Below are positions 1 to 9,351 of a stretch of 64,000 nt of DNA, one piece after another. Every line of letters starts with the position of its first letter. Positions within the stretch are counted from its first letter, which is position 1. The stretch is from NCBI GenBank assembly GCA_965222975.1, contig CBDCVJ010000086.1, positions 752,644 through 816,643 of the forward strand. The letters are read 5' to 3'. Below the pieces are notes generated by a model. That model made no database searches. It was not told the DNA's origin and saw only the letters and a program-made list of their open reading frames with translations. The stretch comes from UBA6168 sp965222975 (GTDB taxonomy: Bacteria > Bacteroidota > Bacteroidia > Chitinophagales > Saprospiraceae). Made by a program: the position numbers and the translations under genes.

Positions 1-464
1 TAGCCCATGAGAAAAGTCATCACCTCCCGAATGGCTTTTTGTTCGGCCCATCCTTCTTTAATTTTTTGGATTCGTTTGGGGCCGATTCCATCAATGTCCT
101 CTCTCAGTATATCTGGCTGTTGGTCAATGATGTCAAGTGTTCTTTCCCCATATTTATTGACGATCTGCTCGGCGAAGTGCTTGCCAACGCCTTTTATCAT
201 GCCGCTTGCCAAATACTTTTTGATGCCTCGTATGGTAGCAGGCTGTGTCACTTGATAGTCTTGCACCACAAACTGAAAACCAAATTTTGGGTCGTTTTTC
301 CAAAAACCTTCACAACGCAACGTTTCGCCTACTTGTACAGAAGTCATCGTACCGACGATGGTAGTCAGTTCAGGTTTTCCCCCTTCTTGCAACCTGGCTA
401 CAGTGTAGCCGTTTTCGGCATTCTGGAAGGTGATGCGTTCGATATGGCCGGTGATGGTGTCCAA
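1..464 (-). CDS. recD2: RecD2-like ATP-dependent DNA helicase, N-terminal part (runs off the window)
   Basis: Read on the minus strand, this frame is open to the window edge and translates to the N-terminal region of the RecD2/YrrC (RecD-like) helicase family. It starts with an OB-like segment (GHIERITFQNAENGYTVARL), then GYxxxxP-type residues, then a helix-hairpin-helix stretch (SGMIKGVGKHFAEQIV and IDGIGPKRIQKIKEGW). Family members are 5'-3' helicases acting on single-stranded DNA in repair and recombination; the motor domains lie outside the window. No ATG precedes the conserved part: an in-frame TAA lies about 80 bases upstream of the first conserved residues, at 541-543. The TTG at 462-464 (giving M-D-T-I-T-G-H) is my best start, but a lost start codon cannot be excluded. 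The plus-strand ORFs over this stretch are antisense shadows. Family assignment is confident; the start is not. Confidence 0.8.
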   Translation of the reverse strand, partial: MDTITGHIERITFQNAENGYTVARLQEGGKPELTTIVGTMTSVQVGETLRCEGFWKNDPKFGFQFVVQDYQVTQPATIRGIKKYLASGMIKGVGKHFAEQIVNKYGERTLDIIDQQPDILREDIDGIGPKRIQKIKEGWAEQKAIREVMTFLMG

Positions 465-882
465 TTGGATTTTTTGGGAGTAAAGATAATAGCTGAGGAG
501 AAAAAAGGTAAAGTTGAATTTGTAAGAGAAACAATTTTTTTATATCAGGCGTGATAGCATTGCTTGGATCCCCAATAAAAAATCGTTTAGAGGGAATTCA
601 CATTTCCGAAAGATCTAAATTTTTGGAAAGGTCGGTTCCAATAAATACTGCTTTTTAATGTGGAACCATAGAGTTGACAACACGAATAATGGTTTATTTC
701 CTGATTATTTTTTATTATATAATTATTCCTCTTTTTTATTTTTAAAAATATATACCGATACTATGATTTAAAATTCAATTTTCGATTGAGGGGAAATGTT
801 TTTAATAGAAATTAATTTTTTCCTTGTACGTCAAATAATTTTATTAAAATGTCCTTTTGTCAGCAACCGGATTTAGGAAATT

Positions 883-928
883 GTACACTAACGCTGACGG
901 GTTAAAAGTACCGTCGGCGTTAGTGTAC
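883..928. terminator. 18-bp inverted repeat between recD2 and the repeat protein gene
   Basis: The arms at 883-900 and 911-928 are complementary with one mismatch around a 10-base loop. The hairpin lies just past the stop codon (948) of the minus-strand gene, as expected for a transcript end, but no clear T-run follows on the minus strand. It may be a factor-dependent or stabilising 3' hairpin. The rest of 465-947 is AT-rich and I see no gene in it. Confidence 0.5.
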
Positions 929-947
929 TATATGAATAGTCTGTACA

Positions 948-3644
948 TTAATTCTTCAATATTTTTTTACTAATTATTGAACCTGTAATCTTATCGGAAA
1001 TAACAATGTGGTACAATCCAGTTGGGAAAGTAGAAACGTTGAGCGTTATTTTGTCTCCCAAATTAATTTCGTTGGATTGAAATTTCAGTCTTCCTACTAT
1101 ATCATAAATATTAATGGAAAGATTGGTGTTAATTAATTCATCAGGAATATTGATTATTGAAAAGGTATTAGTTGCAGGGTTTGGAACGACTTTAATATTC
1201 TGAAGTTCATTCTCTTTGCCACTAATGTTATTGATGATCGTTCCTTTAATATTTACATCGTCTAAAAGAAATCCATCCGCAGCGCTTCCGCTAAAGTCAT
1301 TTTGACCTCTTTGCTGAAATCGAATAATAAAACTGTCAGATAATTCTAAATTAACGATTACTGCTAATGAATCAACATTTAGTTGATAAAATTGGTAACC
1401 ATTGGTGCTTTCAAAATCAAACGTATATACCTTCTCAAAACTTTCCCCACCATTATCACTAAAGTAAATTCCATCATCAGATTGAGTTTCTTCTATAATA
1501 TCATTAAGATAAAAGGAAAAACTAACTTGTGTATGATCCATTAAATTAAGATGCAAATCCAAAGCGTTTGTTGTGTATGTCCCATCACATATTTTTCCCA
1601 TTCGAACAGCGTATGTTGAACCGTTATACCCTATCCCACTTACTATTTCTACTATGCTCATTGGATTGGTAATGGCATCATCAGAAATTATTGTGGATGT
1701 TTTATCCGCAAAATTCCATGCCCATGATTTTTTAAAACTACCAAGTTCAAAATCATCTTCAAACGGTAATGTGGCATATTCCAATTTGGGGTCATAAACA
1801 TGTACTTTGTCCAAATAGAACCCGTCAGAATTGTTTGCAGAAACTCCAGAAAAATCATCTTGCCCCGTTTGCTGAAACCTGATGACAAACTGGTCAGAGC
1901 GCCAATTTAAAGTATTGTCTTCGGCAAGTTGGTCTACATCAATCGGTGGGTGCTGGCCGAATATTTTTTTGTAAGAAAAAGATTCAAAATCACACCATTC
2001 ATCGGGAAAAAGATCGAGTACCTTTTTGAAGCTGACGCCCCCGTCATCGCTAAAATAAATGCCGTCGTCGGCCTGTGTCTCGTCAATCTTGTCCGCTATC
2101 AAAAACGTCATCTCCACATTTGTAAGGGAAGTGTCTGACAGGTCGAGGTGCAGGTCTAGGGCGTTGGTCGTGAACACTCCATCGCATCTCCTTCCCATAA
2201 GAACGCCTGGGGTTCCGTCCAACCCAGCCTGATCTGCAACATGCACGATGCTCATAGGACTTGTAATGGCACTCCCTGTGGCAATCGTTGCCGTCTCGTC
2301 CGCAAAATTCCATGCCCAAGATTTATCAAAATAGCCTAGGTCAAAATCGGCCTCATAACCTTCATCGCAAGTTATTTTAGCATATTCCAATTTAGGGTCA
2401 TAAACATGTACATTGTCCAAATAGAACCCATCAGAGTTGCTTGGGGAAGTAGAAGTCCCGGAAAAATCCTTTTGCCCGGTCTGCTGAAACCGAACGACAA
2501 ATTGGTCGGAGCGCCAATTTAAAGTATTGTCTTCGGCAAGCTGGTCAACATCAATCGGTGGGTGCTGGCCGAATATTTTTTTGTAAGAAAAAGATTCAAA
2601 ATCGCACCATTCATCGGGAAAAAGATCGAGTACCTTTTTGAAGCTGACGCCCCCGTCATCGCTAAAATAAATGCCGTCGTCAGCCTGTGTCTCGTCAATT
2701 TTGTCCGCTATCCAAAACGTCATCTCCACATTTGCAAGAGAAGTGTCTGACAGGTTGAGGTGCAGGTCGAGAGCGTTTGTTGTGAAGACTCCGTCACATC
2801 TCCTGCCCATCAGAACGCCCGGGGTTCCATTCAGGCCTACTTGGTTAGAAACGCCTACAATGCTCATAGGACTTGTAATGGCACTTCCCGTGGCAATCGT
2901 TGCCGTCTCGTCCGCAAAATTCCATGCCCAAGATTTATCAAAATAGCCTAGGTCAAAATCGGCCTTATAATCTTCATCACAAGTTATTTTAGCATATTCC
3001 AATTTGGGGTCATAAACATTCACGTTGTCCAAATAGAACCCGTCTGAGATATCTGAAGAAGAGGAAGTTCCAGAAAAATCGTTTTTTCCGGTCTGCTGAA
3101 ATCGGACGACAAATTGGTCAGAGCGCCAATTTAAAGTATTATCTTCGGCAAGCTGGTCAACATCAATCGGTGGGTGCTGGCCGAATATTTTTTTGTAAGA
3201 AAAAGATTCAAAATCGCACCATTCATCGGGAAAGAAGTCTAGCACCTTTTTGAAACTAACGCCCCCGTCATCGCTAAAATAAATGCCATCGTCGGCCTGT
3301 GCCTCGTCAATCTTGTCCGCTATCCAGAACGTCAATTCAACGTTTGTAAGGGAAGGGTCGGACAGGTCAAGGTGTAGGTCTAGTGCGTTGGTCGTAAAGT
3401 TTGCGTCGTCAAATAATTTTCCAATCAAAACTCCAAATGTATTGTCCAAACCTGCACCATTTACTATGTCAATTCTTCCACCTGTGCTACCATTAATATT
3501 TGGGTGTTTAGACCACGCAGGTTGAAAGCTGCCACTTTCGAAATCATCTTGAAAAGCGGAATCACATGTTATCGGAAAAGGCGTTTGCCCTAATAGCATA
3601 AAAGTGCAGATAAGAAAGCTAATTGTGGGGAGTAAATTTTTCAT
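948..3644 (-). CDS. Secreted protein built of four ~200-residue repeats with a T9SS sorting domain
   Basis: The product is 898 residues from the ATG at 3644, chosen because it begins a good signal peptide (MKNLLPTISFLICTFMLLG); a longer ORF upstream adds 23 unlikely residues. The body holds four copies of a beta-rich module with the landmarks FTTNALDLHL, DDGIYFSDDGG, WCDFESFSYKKIFG, RSDQFVVRFQQTG and DGFYLDNV. The first three are nearly identical and the fourth, nearest the C-terminus, is divergent. The last ~80 residues (VVPNPATNTFSI ... GLYHIVISDK ... KKILKN) form a type A T9SS C-terminal domain, so the protein is probably exported across the outer membrane and surface-anchored or released. 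I recognise no catalytic motif. The fold resembles a jelly-roll adhesion module, which is inference. The gene stands alone, with a TAACTTTG promoter element about 100 bases upstream. Confidence 0.85.
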   Translation of the reverse strand: MKNLLPTISFLICTFMLLGQTPFPITCDSAFQDDFESGSFQPAWSKHPNINGSTGGRIDIVNGAGLDNTFGVLIGKLFDDANFTTNALDLHLDLSDPSLTNVELTFWIADKIDEAQADDGIYFSDDGGVSFKKVLDFFPDEWCDFESFSYKKIFGQHPPIDVDQLAEDNTLNWRSDQFVVRFQQTGKNDFSGTSSSSDISDGFYLDNVNVYDPKLEYAKITCDEDYKADFDLGYFDKSWAWNFADETATIATGSAITSPMSIVGVSNQVGLNGTPGVLMGRRCDGVFTTNALDLHLNLSDTSLANVEMTFWIADKIDETQADDGIYFSDDGGVSFKKVLDLFPDEWCDFESFSYKKIFGQHPPIDVDQLAEDNTLNWRSDQFVVRFQQTGQKDFSGTSTSPSNSDGFYLDNVHVYDPKLEYAKITCDEGYEADFDLGYFDKSWAWNFADETATIATGSAITSPMSIVHVADQAGLDGTPGVLMGRRCDGVFTTNALDLHLDLSDTSLTNVEMTFLIADKIDETQADDGIYFSDDGGVSFKKVLDLFPDEWCDFESFSYKKIFGQHPPIDVDQLAEDNTLNWRSDQFVIRFQQTGQDDFSGVSANNSDGFYLDKVHVYDPKLEYATLPFEDDFELGSFKKSWAWNFADKTSTIISDDAITNPMSIVEIVSGIGYNGSTYAVRMGKICDGTYTTNALDLHLNLMDHTQVSFSFYLNDIIEETQSDDGIYFSDNGGESFEKVYTFDFESTNGYQFYQLNVDSLAVIVNLELSDSFIIRFQQRGQNDFSGSAADGFLLDDVNIKGTIINNISGKENELQNIKVVPNPATNTFSIINIPDELINTNLSINIYDIVGRLKFQSNEINLGDKITLNVSTFPTGLYHIVISDKITGSIISKKILKN
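1791..3420 (-). repeat. Tandem coding repeat with exact 612-bp period
   Basis: Landmark sequences recur at an exact 612-base spacing; for example GTAAGAAA begins at 1971, 2583 and 3195. This equals 204 codons. The copies are nearly identical at DNA level over several hundred bases, pointing to recent duplication or gene conversion. A fourth, diverged copy lies at about 1240-1760. Bounds are approximate. Confidence 0.85.
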
Positions 3645-3742
3645 TAGATTTTTGTTTTTTTGATGAAAAAATTGGTTTAACAATTCAGCAATTTTTTTTG
3701 GACAATATGGCAAGTCAAAAAAAAACTGCTTTAATTTGAAAG

Positions 3743-3750
3743 CAAAGTTA
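3743..3750 (-). promoter_or_regulatory. Bacteroidota -7 element (TAACTTTG) upstream of the repeat protein gene
   Basis: On the minus strand TAACTTTG matches the TAnnTTTG -7 consensus of the Bacteroidota primary sigma factor. It sits about 100 bases upstream of the ATG at 3644. No convincing -33 TTG lies at the expected distance. Confidence 0.35.
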
Positions 3751-3984
3751 CCTGCGACAATAGCCTTTGCCGACTACATTTTTTCTGTGTTTTCCTGCCC
3801 CACAAGGATAGGTTTGGATATCTTAATTGGCTGTCAAACCCATTAAATGCAATGGTTTATTAAAAAGTACCAGCTCAATTTTTCCCACACCCCAATTTTT
3901 ATAAACCCAATTTTCCTCACCTTAATTTTGGAAACCCAATTCCCACTCAATACTTTCACGCAAACAATAATACAATTAGCGTCA

Positions 3985-5427
3985 ATGGAAAACACTTCCC
4001 TCGTCCGGCTGCTCCGGCAACTCACACCTAAGCAGATGCACCGATTGGATAAATTTCTCCAATCCCCTTATTTCACACAGAGTGTGCTGTTATACCGCCT
4101 ATTTAAATATTTGAGAAATTGTTATCCTGAAATGGTTGGAAGTGAAATGAAAGAAGAAAACATCTTTAAGGCGTTGTTCCCCGACGACCCATTTGACAAA
4201 AAACGGCTGGGTAAAAAAAGGTCTGACTTAAAAAAACAAGTGGAACTGTTTTTAAAAATAGAAGCGTTTCAAGAGGATGCGGCAGCGCAACGCATTCAAT
4301 TTGCAAAGGCGACGGGTAAATTTGAAGACGATCATTTTTTCAAAAACCATTTCAACCAATGCAAAAGGAAAATTGAATCATCAACGTCCAAAGGGCAAAT
4401 GGAATACCTTGAATATTATTTGCTTTGGTTGGCTTGGTACAGGCATCCCAAAACGCAGAAATACAAAATCCGAAATAACCCGGTCTCAAAAATGATCGAA
4501 TCTCTGGACGGGTTTCACCAATGCAGCAAACTGGCCCTGTCAGCCGAAGTGCTGAACCGCCAGCAGTTTTTGAAAGACGAAACTTTGATCGGTTTTCTGG
4601 AGGGCTTACTTGCAGAAATAAACAGGCAAGAAACATATCGTGACAATCCCGTCTTTGACCTATATTGCCAAATAGTAGAAATGCTGCAAAATAGAGAACC
4701 CGATGTTTGGGAAAAAATAGAAACCGTTTTCCGCAAAAAACATCACGAACTGCCTGAAATAGAAAAACGGGCAATTTATTTTATGATCACAAACAGTGTA
4801 ACACGTATATACCATGAAAAAGACCCAACACAAATACACCGCCTATTCAGCCTTTACTGTTTTGGATTGGACGAAGGCATTCTATTGACTGATGGAAGAT
4901 TGCCAGCATCCACCTTTATCAATATCAGCAACACTGCGGTATTGGCAAAAGAATACGACATGGCCAGTGATTTTATGATACAATACAAAAAGGTTTTACT
5001 GCCTGATATTGGGAAAGATATACATGCGCTTTGTCAAGCTTTCTTGTTTTTTCACCAAAAAGATTATTTAAAGGCTTATGATATCTTGCCCCATAATATT
5101 TTATCTAATTATAGGTTTGTTTTGTTAGAAAAAAGTTTGGCCGTCCGCTGTCTTTATGAAAAAGCAAAAGAAGACGATGCGGCAGAAGAAATGCTTGAAG
5201 ATGCAATAAAGGCTTTCGAACTATTTATTGCCAGGGGAAAAGTATTGAGTAAAAAAGAAAGGAAACGCTATTTGAATTTCGTTTATATGATGAATAAAAT
5301 AATGCGGTTGCGGATGAAGCGTTTTGCAAAGGTCAAAGAGAAACAAAGATTGTTAGGGCAACTTTCAAAAGAAACAAATATTTTTTCAAAGGAATGGTTG
5401 GAAGAAAAAATTGTTGAATTAAAATAA
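3985..5427 (+). CDS. Conserved-looking cytoplasmic helical protein of unknown function
   Basis: The likely product is 480 residues from the ATG at 3985 (MENTSLVRLL); the frame stays open another 46 residues upstream, but those have the character of untranslated leader. I do not recognise the family. The sequence is rich in Lys, Glu, Leu and Phe, has no signal peptide or membrane segment, and is predicted by eye to be all alpha-helical, with paired helices in the second half reminiscent of TPR-like solenoids. The N-terminus (LTPKQMHRLDKFLQSPYF) is compact and probably a separate small helical domain. It reads toward the CHAT-protease locus and ends at a strong hairpin, so it is probably monocistronic. 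A role as a scaffold or partner of the neighbouring CHAT/sigma genes is only a guess from proximity. Confidence 0.75.
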   Translation: MENTSLVRLLRQLTPKQMHRLDKFLQSPYFTQSVLLYRLFKYLRNCYPEMVGSEMKEENIFKALFPDDPFDKKRLGKKRSDLKKQVELFLKIEAFQEDAAAQRIQFAKATGKFEDDHFFKNHFNQCKRKIESSTSKGQMEYLEYYLLWLAWYRHPKTQKYKIRNNPVSKMIESLDGFHQCSKLALSAEVLNRQQFLKDETLIGFLEGLLAEINRQETYRDNPVFDLYCQIVEMLQNREPDVWEKIETVFRKKHHELPEIEKRAIYFMITNSVTRIYHEKDPTQIHRLFSLYCFGLDEGILLTDGRLPASTFINISNTAVLAKEYDMASDFMIQYKKVLLPDIGKDIHALCQAFLFFHQKDYLKAYDILPHNILSNYRFVLLEKSLAVRCLYEKAKEDDAAEEMLEDAIKAFELFIARGKVLSKKERKRYLNFVYMMNKIMRLRMKRFAKVKEKQRLLGQLSKETNIFSKEWLEEKIVELK

Positions 5428-5430
5428 AAA

Positions 5431-5454
5431 GGAGGAGGCAAAAAATCCTCCTCC
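5431..5454. terminator. Hairpin terminator between convergent genes
   Basis: GGAGGAGG at 5431-5438 pairs perfectly with CCTCCTCC at 5447-5454 around an 8-base A-rich loop, directly after the stop of the upstream plus-strand gene. It could serve both that gene and the small minus-strand ORF ending at 5462. Confidence 0.6.
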
Positions 5455-5461
5455 ATTAAAT

Positions 5462-5650
5462 TTAATTATTGACCAAATCTTCTGTTACAATAAATTCTGT
5501 ATCCCCATCATTTCCTCCTTTTATAGAAGTTTGTTCGGGATTGGTCAAATGAAATTGCTGGAAAGCCTGCAGCCTGTTTGCGTGCTTCGATTTCATGGCA
5601 CAAATAGTTTTGAAAAATGAGACAATAGGCTGCCAGTCATTGTCCTCCAT
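5462..5650 (-). CDS. Small hypothetical protein (62 aa)
   Basis: This minus-strand ORF starts MEDNDWQPIVSFFKTICAMK and ends TEFIVTEDLVNN. Composition is plausible for a soluble small protein, with an amphipathic N-terminal helix, an acidic tail, and no signal peptide or membrane segment. It ends 8 bases from a strong hairpin that also terminates the convergent upstream gene, which supports a real transcript end here. It does not overlap any better candidate and occupies the gap between the helical protein and the CHAT gene. I recognise no family. It could be a chance ORF, so confidence is moderate at best. Confidence 0.4.
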   Translation of the reverse strand: MEDNDWQPIVSFFKTICAMKSKHANRLQAFQQFHLTNPEQTSIKGGNDGDTEFIVTEDLVNN

Positions 5651-5831
5651 CGTTGGGAGGCAATGTCATTGAAGGTATTCCGAAATGATTGTGCGGAGAT
5701 GAACCTTGCCAGTGACGACAATAACTGGGGCCGTTAAAAACTGAACTTGTCGTTCACTGGTATTAGCAGGGAGAGGATTGAAAAAGGTAAACGGGAAAGA
5801 GAATTATTTTTTAAAAAATAATAAAAACCTG

Positions 5832-8633
5832 ATGACAAACACATTCCAACTGAACTGGTTAAATATTATTTGCATGCTGTTTTTCTTTTCCATCTGGAGC
5901 TGTGAAAGGGAAAATAAAAAAAACCAAGACCAAAGATGCCCTGATGTGCAGGCTGTTGAATTTGATAAAAAGTTGTGCTTCGAGCGGCTGAAATTGCCTG
6001 AGCCATTGGAATCAAATCGTTCGCTGATTTTTTATTTGGACAGTTTGCAGGAAAATTATACGAATAATTTACCGGAATCAGATAGTTTGGAAAAACTTAC
6101 AAAAGTTATTTTGGCGCTCGAAACCTTTTCTGTTGATCAATATAAATGGGCGGCAAGTAACCTTTACCTATTGAGGGCCACATTTCTTTATGAAATAGCT
6201 GATTACAATCAAATGCTGGATGACGCTTCTAAAGCCGCTACACTTTTGGAGGAGTATGGAATTCAAGATGATTGTACTTGGGCTTATAGCGCATTTGCTC
6301 ATAATATGACAGGGCTTGCTTATCTGGGGTTAGATGATTTTGATAATGCCATAAATAATATGGAAACCTCTTTTAGTTTATACCATAAAGTTGGGTTGGA
6401 TGACCAAGGAGTTGCTAATTATATCAATTTGGGATTGGCATTTTCCCAAGCAGGAATGGCAGAAGAGGCATTGAAATGGTATGGAAAAGCTGATTGCATA
6501 TTTAATAATTTACCCCCATCAAAAATTGATTCATCTGAATATTTTAAGTTTTTCAATAATTACGCTCATGCTTATGATGTACAGAGTCAGCGTTCAAAAG
6601 AAGTGGGTGAGCTTCATTCATCGAATGAATGCTTGAACCTGTCATTGGAATATCGTAAAAAAGGGATTGATTGGGTAGGAGATAGGATATGGAGCGAAAA
6701 ATTTATAGAAACGACGTTAATTTCTTTTTTAAATAAGGCTTTTACTTTTTCCATTTTTCCTGAATTTCATGGTGCACCTGACAGCACGAGGTTGTATGCA
6801 GGAAAATGTTTTGAGAAAATCGGACACGCACAACCATATTTGCAAACACTTATTAAAGCCATTGGCCTGCGCCACCTTGCTTATGCATCGGCAATGGAGA
6901 GTAACGATAAAAAAGCATTGAATTTTATTAATATGGCTATTGATACCGTTGATTCTAATACACCCAATTTAATCGCCTATAAAAGATATTATTCTGATTT
7001 TTTGTTTGCCAAAGGAGATGTCCTAAAAATGTGTGCCGACAAACAAACCGGCAATATCTTGCTTTTGCAAAAAAGCTTGGATGCTTATTTGATAGCAATG
7101 GATTTTCTTGATGAATACCGAAAAGAATTTGCGACGGACAAATCACTTGAATTATTTTTTAGGCCTAGGCTCCGTTTCTTTTCCGAAGCTTTTGGGGTTG
7201 CTTATGAATTGTTCAAAAAAAAACGTGATAATTCTTATCTGGACATTGATTTTCAAATAGCTGAAAGAAGTAAAAGTTATACTTTGAGGCAAGGTATATT
7301 TAAACAATTGGAAACGTGGAAAAAAGGTGGGCAATTAAGCGGGTTGGCAGAGCAAGAAAGGAATTATATTGACACGATAAGAAACCACGAGGTTAGCCTG
7401 CTTAATAACCCCAATGATTCTGAAGTGCAAAAATTATTGCGTATAGCAAAAGAAGATTTTGCATCGTTTATACGACGTCTTTCCGAAAGCAATAATCAAA
7501 CAGAAAGAAGTTATTTTTTAAATCGGTTTGATAATTCCATTCCCTCAATTGAAGAAGTGCAGGAATGGATTCCAGATTCACAAACTGCTGTAATTGAGTA
7601 CCAATTGGGCATTAAAAAAGGATGGGCAGTGGTTATAACATCTCAAGAATCATCCGTCACTGAATTTCCAATTGATTCTGCATTTCATGCGCTTGTCAGG
7701 CAATATGTGGAATATTTTAAAAGTGATAAAGGGTTTTTTAAAAAAACTTCGAGGGATTTATATCAGCATATATTTCAGCCTTTGGAGTCAAGAATTGGTG
7801 CAGAAATAAAAAACCTACTTATTATACCAGACGGTAAATTGTCAGAAGTATCGTTTGAGGGGTTATTACGGAAGCCTCCCAAAAATGAACCCCGTAATAA
7901 ACTACCTTATTTGTTGGACAAATATTCCATTAATTATCATTATTCAATAGCTGGACTATTAGGACTTAAAAATTTGGAGAGCCTCAAGCCCAAAGCAAAG
8001 TCAACTTTTGCTGGATTTATTGCTAAGGTGGCACCTGAATTTTCTTGTGGTTATAGCAAATTAGATTCATTACGAAATATGACCATTCGGATGGGGGCCA
8101 GGTTTCAAAAGGGTGGAACGAAAAATATTTTTGAACATGCGACCATTGACGATTTTAAAAATAATGGAGGAAAATACAGAATAAATCAACTTACCATGCA
8201 TGGATGTGCTGCGGAGGAAAATGGACAAGTCTTTTATCTTGAATTCTATGACAAAAAGAATGGGGGCAGTTCGCAACTTACCATACCTGAAGTTTATAAT
8301 TTGTCAATAAAAAATGATTTAACTGTATTGAGTAATTGTCAAACAGCTCAAGGAAGTTTGGTGCCAGGGGAAGGTGTCATTAGTCTTGCCCGGGCTTTTG
8401 CTTATGCTGGATGCCCGGCAATTATAGCCATGAAAAGTGACGGATCAGATCAATCGACTGCTGAAATCCTTGAATACTTTTACGGAAATTTGGAAGCTGG
8501 ACAACCAGTTGCCTTAGCCCTGTCGGAAGCAAAGCGTACTTTCTTTAAAAAACAAGAGGAACATCCATGGAAATGGAGCAATCTTGTATTCATTGGTGAC
8601 CCCAGTATGGAATCTCCATTTTTATTGCAATAA
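5832..8633 (+). CDS. TPR-CHAT protease-like lipoprotein
   Basis: The product is 933 residues from the ATG at 5832, chosen because it starts a lipoprotein signal (MTNTFQLNW...FSIWSC) with the acylated Cys at residue 24; the reading frame extends 18 residues upstream. Residues ~90-450 contain TPR-like helical pairs (YEIADYNQMLDDASKAA, GLAYLGLDDFDNAINNME, GLAFSQAGMAEEALKWY). Residues ~560-930 are a CHAT domain (caspase-like, clan CD). The presumed catalytic His is in TMHGCA (residue ~790) and the Cys in LSNCQTAQG (residue ~836), followed by the usual GEGVISLARAF and WKWSNLVFIGDP blocks. The dyad is intact, so proteolytic activity is plausible. The signal suggests anchoring in the outer membrane or periplasm. 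The 3' end overlaps, by 12 bases, the convergent anti-sigma gene, suggesting linked expression. The substrate is unknown; the membrane anti-sigma next door is the obvious candidate. Confidence 0.9.
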   Translation: MTNTFQLNWLNIICMLFFFSIWSCERENKKNQDQRCPDVQAVEFDKKLCFERLKLPEPLESNRSLIFYLDSLQENYTNNLPESDSLEKLTKVILALETFSVDQYKWAASNLYLLRATFLYEIADYNQMLDDASKAATLLEEYGIQDDCTWAYSAFAHNMTGLAYLGLDDFDNAINNMETSFSLYHKVGLDDQGVANYINLGLAFSQAGMAEEALKWYGKADCIFNNLPPSKIDSSEYFKFFNNYAHAYDVQSQRSKEVGELHSSNECLNLSLEYRKKGIDWVGDRIWSEKFIETTLISFLNKAFTFSIFPEFHGAPDSTRLYAGKCFEKIGHAQPYLQTLIKAIGLRHLAYASAMESNDKKALNFINMAIDTVDSNTPNLIAYKRYYSDFLFAKGDVLKMCADKQTGNILLLQKSLDAYLIAMDFLDEYRKEFATDKSLELFFRPRLRFFSEAFGVAYELFKKKRDNSYLDIDFQIAERSKSYTLRQGIFKQLETWKKGGQLSGLAEQERNYIDTIRNHEVSLLNNPNDSEVQKLLRIAKEDFASFIRRLSESNNQTERSYFLNRFDNSIPSIEEVQEWIPDSQTAVIEYQLGIKKGWAVVITSQESSVTEFPIDSAFHALVRQYVEYFKSDKGFFKKTSRDLYQHIFQPLESRIGAEIKNLLIIPDGKLSEVSFEGLLRKPPKNEPRNKLPYLLDKYSINYHYSIAGLLGLKNLESLKPKAKSTFAGFIAKVAPEFSCGYSKLDSLRNMTIRMGARFQKGGTKNIFEHATIDDFKNNGGKYRINQLTMHGCAAEENGQVFYLEFYDKKNGGSSQLTIPEVYNLSIKNDLTVLSNCQTAQGSLVPGEGVISLARAFAYAGCPAIIAMKSDGSDQSTAEILEYFYGNLEAGQPVALALSEAKRTFFKKQEEHPWKWSNLVFIGDPSMESPFLLQ

Positions 8634-9347
8634 GGATTGGGTGTGTTTTGGAAACGAACTTAATGGAATTTTATAAGTAGAATTAATGCCTTTTGCCTGC
8701 CCAATATCTCCAATGCCCACATAGGCAATGATGAGGTGGAAGGGGGCATCTTCTCTGTATAGGGCATTATCTTCTGCCTCTAATGCACATTCCAATAAAT
8801 CAATAGATTGTTTAAAATCTTGTTGCTGATATAATTTTAAAACCCCCAAATAATACCTGACTTCCAAATCTTTGCATGGTTCGTCAATCTCTGAAAGTAT
8901 TGCCGATAAATCTTTAATAGCTCCCGGATAGTCTCCAATAAATATTTTTCCTTTCCATGGGGCACTTCCAGTAACGTTTAGGTTTGAACTTTCATTAGTT
9001 TTCCAGTCTGCAAAAATCTTATCTCGCTCGTTTAGGTTAAACGGAAGATTTTTACTGCCTCCAAAGTAATTTAAAATAAAAAATAAAATGAGTATAGAAA
9101 GGATGATTCCAATTCCAATTATTAATCTTCTTCTGATCAGTTCATTTCTGTTTTCTTTTCTAAATTTCTCTAAACGCTCATTGGTTGCAACTTTTCGGGC
9201 AACTTTATTGGATGTCATATAAAAGGCTACTTCTTTTGCAAAGGCTTTATCTTTTGCTACCCTTTCATCAAAGAGTCGCTTTTCTTCTGGCGACATTTTA
9301 TTTTCAAAAAAACGAACCATCAATTGATAATCCTCATAAGATTCCAT
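8622..9347 (-). CDS. Putative single-pass anti-sigma factor with TPR-like periplasmic domain
   Basis: The 241-residue product has an N-terminal cytoplasmic domain typical of Bacteroidota anti-sigma proteins (NKMSPEEKRLFDERVAKD), a basic stretch, and one membrane segment at about residues 74-95 (LIIGIGIILSILILFFILNYF). The remaining 145 residues lie outside the cytoplasm, with helical repeats (VRYYLGVLKLYQQQDFKQSI; FHLIIAYVGIGDIGQA) resembling TPR units. It starts 4 bases after the stop of the sigma-like gene, so the two form an operon and probably a sigma/anti-sigma pair. Its 3' end overlaps the 3' end of the CHAT gene on the other strand by 12 bases. I infer it sequesters the sigma factor at the inner membrane and senses an envelope signal. 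No zinc-binding HCC motif is visible, so the call rests on architecture and context. Confidence 0.7.
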   Translation of the reverse strand: MESYEDYQLMVRFFENKMSPEEKRLFDERVAKDKAFAKEVAFYMTSNKVARKVATNERLEKFRKENRNELIRRRLIIGIGIILSILILFFILNYFGGSKNLPFNLNERDKIFADWKTNESSNLNVTGSAPWKGKIFIGDYPGAIKDLSAILSEIDEPCKDLEVRYYLGVLKLYQQQDFKQSIDLLECALEAEDNALYREDAPFHLIIAYVGIGDIGQAKGINSTYKIPLSSFPKHTQSLLQ

Positions 9348-9351
9348 GACT

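Noticed and set aside
39..554. Plus-strand 171-residue ORF at the window start
   Set aside because: The minus strand codes for a clear RecD2-like N-terminus in the same span.
1791..3420. Regular repeats as a CRISPR array
   Set aside because: The period is 612 bases and in-frame, coding a repeated protein module, with no short repeats, spacers or cas genes.
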